Positions 31,548-38,143 of a stretch of 64,000 bases of DNA are shown here, piece by piece. Below the pieces are notes generated by a model. It was not told the DNA's origin. It ran no database searches and saw nothing but the letters and a program-made list of their open reading frames with translations. The stretch comes from HK-STAS-PATE-42 sp964461505 (GTDB taxonomy: Bacteria; Patescibacteriota; Saccharimonadia; Saccharimonadales; HK-STAS-PATE-42). The position numbers were made by a program, and so were the translations under genes. Location of the stretch: the NCBI GenBank assembly GCA_964461505.1, contig CAYWUW010000001.1, forward strand, positions 93,472-157,471. The letters run 5' to 3'. Every line of letters begins with the position of its first letter. The first letter of the stretch is position 1.

Positions 31548-32747
31548 ATGGCAGAGATTCTAATTGACGCGCGAATTATTGGAACTGGTACCGGTGTTTA
31601 CGCGGAAGGCATTTTGGATCAGCTCCAAAAGCTAGATTCTGAAAATGAATACATTGTTATTTTAGATCCAGAAGTTAAATGGCACGTTTCTGCCTATAAC
31701 TTTAGAGAATACCGTTCTAAAAACACCGCCAGAAATCAGATGTTTTTTATTCGTGGAAACTTAAATTTAGCCTGGGAAATGTATAAGCTTAAGGCAGATA
31801 TTTTTTGGGGAACTTTCCAACACATTCCGTTTTTTTATTTTAAGAAGAACACTTTAATTACGGTTCATGATTTGATTCAGGTCCGAATTAAAAATCCTAA
31901 AAATAAGGCAGAAAAAAAAGAAGCTTGGCAAAAGAATAAAAAAGCGGTAATTAAAGAAAAGATTCGTAAGCTCCCTTTTTCTCTTATTCCTAATTCTGTT
32001 TTGATGTCTTTTTTGAACTTTTTTAGTTTTAAGCTTAGTGTGCGGCGGGCGAGGCACATTTTTACTCCTTCAAATTATGTAAAAAAAGATGTGATTGATT
32101 ACTTTAAGCTTAATCCGCAAAAAGTTAGCGTAACTGTTAATGGTGGAGTAATTCTGAGTGATGGCGAAGAGCAGGTTCCTGTAAAAAAGTTAGTTGGCAA
32201 AGATTTTTTGCTGTATGTGGGAACGGATTTTGCGCATAAGAACCTAAATATCTTGGTGGAGGTTATGGACTTGCTTAGAGATGAAAAGCCTAAGCTTAAT
32301 TTGGTTTTTGCTGGCAAAAAAGATCGTAACTACTTAAGCTTAGAGGCTCGCGCAAAAGAGCTAAGCTTAAGCGATCGAGTTCATGTTTTGGGATTTGTTT
32401 CAGCGGGTGAAAAAATCTGGTTGTTTAAAAATGCTAAATTGTACGTCTTCCCTTCTCTTTCGGAAGGTTTTGGCATTCCAGCTTTAGAGGCGATGGCTTA
32501 CGAACTTCCGGTTGTGGCGAGTGATAAGACTGCTATTCCGGAGGTTTGCGGTGATGCGGCAATCTACTTTAATCCAACTGATAAAAATGATATTGCAAAA
32601 AAGATTCTTTCAACAATTGATAACACTAAGCTTAAGGCCAAATTAATCAAAAAAGGTAAAGAGCGCAACAAGTTGTTTAGCTGGGAGGATGCGGCAGAGG
32701 TTATTCTAGATGAGTTTGAGAAGCTTTCAGGTAGCTCGGCAGAATGA
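31548..32747 (+). CDS. Family 4 glycosyltransferase
   Basis: 399 residues. The start region MAEILIDARIIGTGTGVYAEG is typical of GT4 mannosyl/rhamnosyl transferases. The C-terminal GT-B half has LLYVGTDFAHKNLN, LVFAGKKD, and the E-x7-E motif in EGFGIPALEAMAYELPV. It has AAGGA before the ATG. It is divergent from the exporter and shares its control region. Its 3' end overlaps the convergent CYTH gene by 47 bases. It is rich in TAAGCTTA (seven copies), so it looks native, unlike the 27429 enzyme. Confidence 0.95.
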   Translation: MAEILIDARIIGTGTGVYAEGILDQLQKLDSENEYIVILDPEVKWHVSAYNFREYRSKNTARNQMFFIRGNLNLAWEMYKLKADIFWGTFQHIPFFYFKKNTLITVHDLIQVRIKNPKNKAEKKEAWQKNKKAVIKEKIRKLPFSLIPNSVLMSFLNFFSFKLSVRRARHIFTPSNYVKKDVIDYFKLNPQKVSVTVNGGVILSDGEEQVPVKKLVGKDFLLYVGTDFAHKNLNILVEVMDLLRDEKPKLNLVFAGKKDRNYLSLEARAKELSLSDRVHVLGFVSAGEKIWLFKNAKLYVFPSLSEGFGIPALEAMAYELPVVASDKTAIPEVCGDAAIYFNPTDKNDIAKKILSTIDNTKLKAKLIKKGKERNKLFSWEDAAEVILDEFEKLSGSSAE

Positions 32748-33363
32748 GCTCTTCCGGGATTTGTGCTCGTAGAGCAAGTTGAGCGTTTCCAAAAACAAGC
32801 GGGTCGAGTTCTTGTGCTAGTATTCCTCTTGGCATTTCTTCTGGTTTGAAAACGAGAGCTTCTGCTTCATTCGGGAACTCTATTTCTGTAACGCACAATC
32901 CTCCGAGATCTGGGCCTAAGTAGCGATCTATTTCTAAGGTTCTGGCTCCTAGTTCTGCGCTAGTGCGGATTTTGTGTATTTGCGGAGGTTTGCCGGTAAC
33001 CATAGTTACAAAGCGGCTGGACGTAACTAGGTGCTCAAATTCTGCTTGGTCTATCTCTTCTTCTTGGGTCTCTTCTCTTGCTAGCCCAGATCCAAACTTG
33101 GAGTTTCTGGTAAATTTTATTTTTGTGGGTTGGCCTAGCTCATCTAAACTTATTTTTTTGCGAACTCTGTCTTCTTCTACTACTCTGCCCTCTTCCAATT
33201 TTAAGCTTAGGTAATATTGAGCTAGGTGTGCTACGTTAATTGTTTTTGCACCAATAGCTTTAAGCCATCTTTTTTGAGAGTAATCTGGGTATGCTTCGTC
33301 TGTTCTGACTACTGCTAAGTGATAGTTGGTTGTTAAGAATTTACGCTCTACTTCTTGCGACAT
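32701..33363 (-). CDS. CYTH-domain phosphohydrolase
   Basis: 220 residues. The CYTH signature ExExK is EVERKF at residues 4-9. Further charged strands (RVRKKIS, KIKFTRNS, EIDRYLG, VTEIEFPNEAEA) line the tunnel of triphosphate-binding enzymes. It may hydrolyse inorganic triphosphate or thiamine triphosphate; an adenylate cyclase is less likely. The ATG has GGAG upstream. The 47-base overlap with the convergent glycosyltransferase lies in the C-terminal codons of both. Confidence 0.85.
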   Translation of the reverse strand: MSQEVERKFLTTNYHLAVVRTDEAYPDYSQKRWLKAIGAKTINVAHLAQYYLSLKLEEGRVVEEDRVRKKISLDELGQPTKIKFTRNSKFGSGLAREETQEEEIDQAEFEHLVTSSRFVTMVTGKPPQIHKIRTSAELGARTLEIDRYLGPDLGGLCVTEIEFPNEAEALVFKPEEMPRGILAQELDPLVFGNAQLALRAQIPEELILPSYLKASQTHLE

Positions 33364-33512
33364 TCTATATTTTCTCCTGTTTCATAATTTGCTATAAAAG
33401 CAATCTTAAGTTTAGTAGGCTCGGGGCTTTAAATCAGTGTAAGTGGGTTTGAGTCAAGTTGGTTTGACTAGATGTGGTGTAAGCTTAATTTTGCTGGTAA
33501 CATATATAGTGT

Positions 33513-34211
33513 ATGTACGCAGATCAAATTGATAATGATTTAAGGCGAGAGATCTTTTTAAAGCTCTGTAAAAATGAGAATTTAACTTATTCTAAGCTTA
33601 AGCCAGCAGGAATTGAGAGCAACCAGTTTGCTTATCATCTTAAAAAATTAAAAGAAGATGGCTTTATTCAAAAATCTACAAATGGTTATAGTTTGGCTCC
33701 AAAAGGTTTAAGATTGGCCGATTACCTAAGCTTTAAAACAGAACATGTTCGTCTGCAGCCAAAGATTGTGCTGATCTTTATTATTTTTTCTCAAAATAGA
33801 AAAAAAGTTTTGGTGAGCAAAAGGTTAAAACAGCCCCAGATTAATAAATTAGTTCTTCCTAGTGGTAAGCTGCATTTTGGAGAGACATTGAAGAATTCTA
33901 CAGATAGGATGTCGGCAGAACTATTTCCCTTTTTAGATTTAAGCTTTAGTAAGTGTGGTTCGGCCTGGCTTAAGTTTAGTAAAAATGGGATTTGTTATTC
34001 ACATCTTTTTGCAGAGGTTTTTGTGGCTGAGGTTGATTCTAAAGAAGAGTTAGAAGATGGGGTTTTTGTAGATACTGGAACTGGGCAGAGCTTGTTCTGG
34101 CAAAGTTCTAATATTAAGTTTAATGAGGAATGGGCGGAAGGTTCTAAAGAGGTTTTTGAGGCGGCAAAATCTGGCAAGCAGTTTGAGCTAGATTTGGAAT
34201 ATAATAGCTAA
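33513..34211 (+). CDS. Winged-helix plus Nudix-like fusion with a broken Nudix box
   Basis: 232 residues. An N-terminal winged-helix domain (LRREIFLKLCKNENLTYSKL, NQFAYHLKKLKEDGFIQK) is followed from about residue 80 by a Nudix fold. The box reads GKLHFGETLKNSTDRMSAEL: the GX5E start is intact but the REUXEE core is RMSAEL, so key acidic residues are lost. This suggests a ligand-sensing regulator, like NrtR-type proteins, instead of a hydrolase. The ATG lies only a few bases after a TATATAGT stretch, so the leader is very short. Confidence 0.75.
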   Translation: MYADQIDNDLRREIFLKLCKNENLTYSKLKPAGIESNQFAYHLKKLKEDGFIQKSTNGYSLAPKGLRLADYLSFKTEHVRLQPKIVLIFIIFSQNRKKVLVSKRLKQPQINKLVLPSGKLHFGETLKNSTDRMSAELFPFLDLSFSKCGSAWLKFSKNGICYSHLFAEVFVAEVDSKEELEDGVFVDTGTGQSLFWQSSNIKFNEEWAEGSKEVFEAAKSGKQFELDLEYNS

Positions 34212-34215
34212 AAGA

Positions 34216-34764
34216 ATGAAGAAAGAGCTTGGGGTTATCTTAAATAATGTGCGCAGTTGTGAAAATGTGGGTTCTATTTTAAGAACGGCGGAATTTTTTG
34301 GGTTTAGATATGTTTGGTTTGTGGGCGTTACACCGTATCCGGATTTGACTAAGCTTAAATCTGACAAACCCTCACCCCAGTCCTCTCCCAGTAGGGGCGA
34401 GGGAGATGAACGCTTGCCGCATATTCGTCAGAAGTTGGATAAAAAGATTAAAAAAGTCTCGCTGGGGGCGGAGGAGAATTTAGGCTTAGCGCACTACTCT
34501 ACTCTTGCGGAACTTATCTCTAAGCTTAAAGAAGATGGTTGGGAGGTTGTGGCCTTAGAGCAGGATAAAAATTCTGTTAAGCTTAGCGAATATCAGAACA
34601 AATCTGAAAAAGTTGTTCTGGTTTTAGGAACTGAGCGCACTGGTTTGAGTTTTGAAGATTTAAGCTTAGTAGATGAGATTATTGAGATTCCTGGTTTCGG
34701 CCAAAAAGAGAGCCTGAACGTGAGCGTGGCTTTTGGGGTTACTGCTGCGGAGTTGACAGTCTGA
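34216..34764 (+). CDS. SpoU/TrmH-family RNA 2'-O-methyltransferase
   Basis: 182 residues. All three SPOUT motifs are present: NNVRSCENVGSILRTAEFFG, VLVLGTERTGLS, and EIPGFGQKESLNVSVAFGV. The enzyme methylates a ribose in tRNA or rRNA; the site cannot be told. A 13-residue stretch PSPQSSPSRGEGD after motif 1 is encoded by a palindromic repeat and replaces part of a variable loop. The 3' end overlaps the convergent orphan gene by 26 bases. Confidence 0.92.
   Translation: MKKELGVILNNVRSCENVGSILRTAEFFGFRYVWFVGVTPYPDLTKLKSDKPSPQSSPSRGEGDERLPHIRQKLDKKIKKVSLGAEENLGLAHYSTLAELISKLKEDGWEVVALEQDKNSVKLSEYQNKSEKVVLVLGTERTGLSFEDLSLVDEIIEIPGFGQKESLNVSVAFGVTAAELTV
34366..34406. repeat. CCCTCACCCC...GGGGCGAGGG repeat inside the SpoU gene
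   Basis: An imperfect palindrome with CCCTCACCCC at one end and GGGGCGAGGG at the other, plus CTCTCCC. Related units are at 41231-41271 and 41887-41914 in the helicase gene and in the rplJ/rplL leaders. Here it is in frame. Confidence 0.75.
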
Positions 34765-35218
34765 CTTCTACCTCTGTAGTGTGTGGATGATTGAGGTGGT
34801 CAATACCGTGCGCTAGAGATTCTCCGCAGGTGGTGATTATTAGCGAGAGATCTGGATCTGAACTTGTAAAAGTTTCTGGGCCTGATGAACATAGCTTGCC
34901 GCTGGTCTCTGCAAGATAGGATGCGGTTCTGGCGACCTCGGCATTGTATCCTAGCAGACTATCCTTAGCCTGCCCAAAGATATTATCAAGATCATCTTGG
35001 GTTGCTTGACGCATTTCTCCATCTTCACCTTGTGTTCCTACAACTCCACTGGCCACTGCTTCTTGTAAGTAAGCGGGTATGGCGGTTGCATGTTCAAACT
35101 CTACTATACCTTCAGGTTCAGTGCATAGTTTTATAGCTTTACGAGCTTGCTCTACTATTTGGCAGTTTTGTGGGCCACAGGTGTTGGCAATTGCAGCATC
35201 GAACTGCTCCAAAGACAT
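34739..35218 (-). CDS. Orphan Cys-containing protein
   Basis: 159 residues with no family I recognise. The N-terminus has ANTCGPQNCQIVEQARKAIK and CTEPEG; other Cys are in KLCSSGPE and ITTCGESL, and His clusters in the tail (HGIDHLNHPHTTE). This could fit metal binding or disulfides, but there is no signal peptide. It has a strong promoter and a long leader with nine Cs. It contains no TAAGCTTA. Confidence 0.6.
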   Translation of the reverse strand: MSLEQFDAAIANTCGPQNCQIVEQARKAIKLCTEPEGIVEFEHATAIPAYLQEAVASGVVGTQGEDGEMRQATQDDLDNIFGQAKDSLLGYNAEVARTASYLAETSGKLCSSGPETFTSSDPDLSLIITTCGESLAHGIDHLNHPHTTEVEVRLSTPQQ

Positions 35219-35239
35219 GATGGGTGAATCATCATCGAA

Positions 35240-35248
35240 GGGGGGGGG
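35240..35248. repeat. Nine-base G tract (C on the transcribed strand) in the leader of the 34739 gene
   Basis: A run of nine Gs, rare in this AT-rich window. It lies between the predicted transcription start (about 35293) and the ATG at 35218 on the minus strand. Confidence 0.85.
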
Positions 35249-35299
35249 TATTGAATGACGTCATATTTTGATTAATCTTAAATTTGATTTATGACTATA

Positions 35300-35329
35300 G
35301 TATATCAGAACTAATCTTTAAAAGTCAAC
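35300..35329 (-). promoter_or_regulatory. Promoter of the orphan gene at 34739
   Basis: On the minus strand TTGACT (35329-35324), 18 bases, TATACT (35305-35300). This is one of the best matches to a housekeeping promoter in the window. It gives a leader of about 75 bases. Confidence 0.7.
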
Positions 35330-35410
35330 TACTGTTTTAAAAGTGAAACAGATTGGTGGGGTTTGGTAGTATTAAAGTTAGTTAATGTATCATTTTTTTG
35401 GTGAATTTTA

Positions 35411-36055
35411 ATGAAGAATATTCTTAAGGTTAAACGGGTGGGCTCTGATAAAAAAGCTCTTGAAAATAAAAAAGGTTTGCCGAAAGATGAGCAGCTAGCA
35501 GAGGAATTTTTAGATAATTTAGATAACCTAGATTTGTTTGAAGAGTTGATGCGTAGATATGAACTTAAGCTTATACGTTATGTTCGTTCGCTTGGTTTAG
35601 AGCAGAACTTGGCAGAAGATGTGGTGCAGGAATGTTTTATTAAGGCTTACCGAAAGATTCGTAGTTTTAATCCTAAAAAAGGAAAATGGAGTTCTTGGAT
35701 TTATAGAATTGCACATAACTGCGCGATAGATTCATTCAAAAAGCAAAAAAAGGATCTTACGGTTGATGAGGATGAATGGTGGGAGACAATTGCGGTTCCA
35801 GAAACGATTAGTGAAGAACTTAATATGAAGATAAATGCGGGAGTTTTGAGTTCTGGCCTAAAAGTTTTAGATGTTAAATACAGAGAACCTTTAATGCTGC
35901 ATTATCTAGAACACAAGGGTTACAAAGAGGTTGGCGAAATCTTACGTTTGCCAACAGCAACAGTGAGCACTAGAATTAAACGAGGCAAAGAACGCCTCCG
36001 GCAGGTTTTAGAAGAACAATCTAAAGCCAAGTTAAGCTTAGAAGAGGTTGTATAA
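35411..36055 (+). CDS. ECF-type RNA polymerase sigma factor
   Basis: 214 residues. Region 2 is YVRSLGLEQNLAEDVVQECF followed by IKAYRKIRSFNPKKGKWSSW. Region 4 is YREPLMLHYLEHKGYKEVGE with an HTH (LPTATVSTRIKRGKERLRQ). Region 3 is missing, as in ECF sigmas. A 40-residue N-terminal extension is charged. It is followed one base after the stop by a membrane protein that could be its anti-sigma factor. Confidence 0.93.
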   Translation: MKNILKVKRVGSDKKALENKKGLPKDEQLAEEFLDNLDNLDLFEELMRRYELKLIRYVRSLGLEQNLAEDVVQECFIKAYRKIRSFNPKKGKWSSWIYRIAHNCAIDSFKKQKKDLTVDEDEWWETIAVPETISEELNMKINAGVLSSGLKVLDVKYREPLMLHYLEHKGYKEVGEILRLPTATVSTRIKRGKERLRQVLEEQSKAKLSLEEVV

Positions 36056-36056
36056 A

Positions 36057-36752
36057 ATGGCAGAAATTAAAAAAGTTAAGAAACCTACAAAAAAAGATTC
36101 TTTAAATAGTAGTGTTCTTTGGCGTATTGAAAGTGAAAAAATTAAGCCAGATAGCGAGGTGGAGGTTGTTGGAAGAAGGCTGTTGCCGGTTCTGGCGGCT
36201 GGAATTCTAGCCTTGTTTAGCGGATTGGTAGTTTACTCTGTTTTAAGAATGTTAACTTTTTACGGAAGTTTTGGTTCTAGCGAATCGGGCGGAATCTTGC
36301 TTTCGCTTGGTTTGCTTGCGGCTACGCTGCTTGGAGTAACGCTGTGCGCCACGGCAATTAGCAGGAGCGATTGGGGTTATCGTTATCGGGCCGGAGGAAT
36401 TATTGCCGTAGCCCTGGCGGTTACTTTGGCTTTTGGTTTAGTTTTTACGCAAGGTCCAGTGGAAAGGTTTTTAGATAACATCGGGGTGACCTCTAGATTT
36501 AGGCTGGATGAACGAATGCTTAATGATAGCGCAGTTTACGGAAGAGTGACTAAGCTTAATAAAGATGATTTAAGAATAGAACTAATGGGCGGCGGCGAGC
36601 TCCAAGTTAAAACAGAAAAATCAACGCGCATTTATCCAAGAGGTTTTGTAATTCGAGAAGGAGAAGTTGTGGCTGTTTTGATTGATGAGCGCGGTGTTGC
36701 TAAATGGGTTAGAGTTTTGCCAGAAGATCATCCTGCTGGAAATAGATTTTAA
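36057..36752 (+). CDS. Membrane protein co-transcribed with the ECF sigma, possible anti-sigma partner
   Basis: 231 residues from ATG 36057, one base after the sigma stop. A basic head of about 45 residues could touch the sigma. Three to four helices follow (LLPVLAAGILALFSGLVVYS; GILLSLGLLAATLLGVTLC; GGIIAVALAVTLAFGLVF). The C-terminal 85 residues form a beta-rich domain resembling DUF5666/OB barrels (VYGRVTKLNKDDLRIELMGG, GFVIREGEVVAVLIDERG). No ZAS zinc motif is visible, so the anti-sigma role rests on gene order only. Confidence 0.65.
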   Translation: MAEIKKVKKPTKKDSLNSSVLWRIESEKIKPDSEVEVVGRRLLPVLAAGILALFSGLVVYSVLRMLTFYGSFGSSESGGILLSLGLLAATLLGVTLCATAISRSDWGYRYRAGGIIAVALAVTLAFGLVFTQGPVERFLDNIGVTSRFRLDERMLNDSAVYGRVTKLNKDDLRIELMGGGELQVKTEKSTRIYPRGFVIREGEVVAVLIDERGVAKWVRVLPEDHPAGNRF

Positions 36753-37057
36753 GGTCTAGTCTAAGCTTAAGTTTAGAGGTTAGATCTATTTTTGAAACAA
36801 ATTTAAATATTGATTTGTAGTAAAGGTAGGAAGATTAAAAAAGGACGAAATCTAAAGAAAGTTTCTAAAAAAGAAGAATCAGATCTTACAAAAAATAGAT
36901 TTGTATATTGGTTAAACTTTCAAGAATTTGAGTCATCGTTCAGTTTTTAAATCTTCCAAATATTTAGATTGTAGAGATATTTATATAAAGATTAATTTTT
37001 TAAAGGAGATTAAGCCAAGAAGTAGAATTTTAAAAAAGATCTTCTTCTTGAATAATT
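36753..37057. other. AT-rich spacer before the 37058 gene
   Basis: 305 bases without a supported gene. An AAAGGAG lies near 37003, but no start codon follows it at a usable distance. Just before the ATG, AAGAAG and CTTCTT could pair to form a small hairpin. I see no clear -10/-35 pair; an ECF-type promoter is possible but I cannot define it. Confidence 0.5.
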
Positions 37058-37594
37058 ATGAGTGAGTTAAAAAATAAGTTAAAGAATAAAAAAGTTTCGG
37101 CCAAAAGTAAGTTTATAGCGATAGTCGCAATTAGTGGCTTAAGCTTAGTGGGGGTTGGCGGCGTGGTTAGTGCAGCATCTAGAAATTTAGATGAAAACCC
37201 AGATAGTGGTTTGGCGCAAAGGCTGGCAACAAAGTTCAATTTAAATAAAGATGACGTTTCTTCAGAACTGAGTTCTTATAGGCAAGAGCGGGACGCGGCC
37301 AGAGAATCTGAGATGAAGCAGAAACTAGAAGAATCTTTACAGAAAAAAGTTGACGAAGGTAAGCTAACCTCCGAACAAAAAACTGCGCTACTTTCTAAAC
37401 TAGAAGAACTTCATAAAAAACATCAAGAAGCTAGAGAAAGTGGTTCAGAAAAAAGTGAGGAAGATCGAAAAACTGAAAGAGAAGCAGAACGCAGTGAGCT
37501 GGAATCTTGGGCGAGCGAGCAAGGTATATCTGATTTAGAAGATATATTGCCAGAACCAGATCATCAACCTCCAAAAGAGGATAACGCGAACTAA
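37058..37594 (+). CDS. Secreted or anchored charged helical protein (YckD/DUF2680-like pattern)
   Basis: 178 residues. A Lys-rich head and one helix (FIAIVAISGLSLVGVGGVVSA, ending ASA-like) are followed by an extracytoplasmic region of charged helices: LAQRLATKFNLNKDDVSSEL, and VDEGKLTSEQKTALLSKLEE. This is the pattern of small YckD-like envelope proteins with a repeated Asp/Gly...T.eQK motif. The tail is Glu/Ser/Arg-rich then Pro-rich. It may be a target of the nearby ECF sigma. A terminator follows. Confidence 0.65.
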   Translation: MSELKNKLKNKKVSAKSKFIAIVAISGLSLVGVGGVVSAASRNLDENPDSGLAQRLATKFNLNKDDVSSELSSYRQERDAARESEMKQKLEESLQKKVDEGKLTSEQKTALLSKLEELHKKHQEARESGSEKSEEDRKTEREAERSELESWASEQGISDLEDILPEPDHQPPKEDNAN

Positions 37595-37658
37595 GCCGAA
37601 AAACACAAGAGGGTAAAAAGATATAAGAATAGAAAGTTTTAGTTGGTTTTAAATTTAA

Positions 37659-37693
37659 AAAGATCTCGAATTTGATTCGGGGTCTTTTTTTTT
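37659..37693 (+). terminator. Rho-independent terminator after the ECF cluster
   Basis: AAGATCTCGAA, loop TTTGA, TTCGGGGTCTT, then a run of Ts (eight or more). The stem has one or two mismatches. Confidence 0.85.
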
Positions 37694-37724
37694 GTGCACT
37701 CGGTTTTTTGGGCCTAGTTTTTGG

Positions 37725-37730
37725 TATAAT
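37725..37730 (+). promoter_or_regulatory. -10 box of the membrane-Clp operon
   Basis: TGGTATAAT, an extended -10, directly followed by TAAGCTTAAG. The ATG of the first gene is at 37754. Confidence 0.6.
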
Positions 37731-37753
37731 TAAGCTTAAGTTTATATATCTTT

Positions 37754-38122
37754 ATGTTCTTAAGCGATATTTTAGGGTGGTGGTACGGAACTGGTCTTAA
37801 AGATCTGATTAAGCGTTTTAAAAAAATCTTTGATAGCACAAGTGATTTTTTTAGTATTGGGCTTTTGTTAAAGAGTTTATTTCAGCCGTTTAGGCAAACT
37901 CTGACTGATATTAATTATAAACGGACTTTGGGGCAAAAGATTGGCGATGCTTTAGTTTCTAGAGCTGTTGGTTTGATTGCGCGCGGATCTTTAGTGTTTG
38001 TTGGTGCTTTGCTGATGGCGCTAGAACTAACTCTGCTTTGTGTGATGGTTGTGCTGTGGCCGTTTGTGCCGATTCTGCCATTTTTAATAATTTTGGCCAG
38101 TATTGCAGGAGTTGGAATCTAA
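37754..38122 (+). CDS. Small membrane protein upstream of the anchored Clp ATPase
   Basis: 122 residues. An amphipathic N-terminal half (WWYGTGLKDLIKRFKKIFDS, LKSLFQPFRQTLTD) is followed by two helices (GSLVFVGALLMALELTLLC and VVLWPFVPILPFLIILASIAG). No family is recognised. It lies 21 bases before the Clp-like gene, and the pair probably works together at the membrane. Confidence 0.65.
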   Translation: MFLSDILGWWYGTGLKDLIKRFKKIFDSTSDFFSIGLLLKSLFQPFRQTLTDINYKRTLGQKIGDALVSRAVGLIARGSLVFVGALLMALELTLLCVMVVLWPFVPILPFLIILASIAGVGI

Positions 38123-38143
38123 ACTTAAGTAGGTTTTTAGAGT

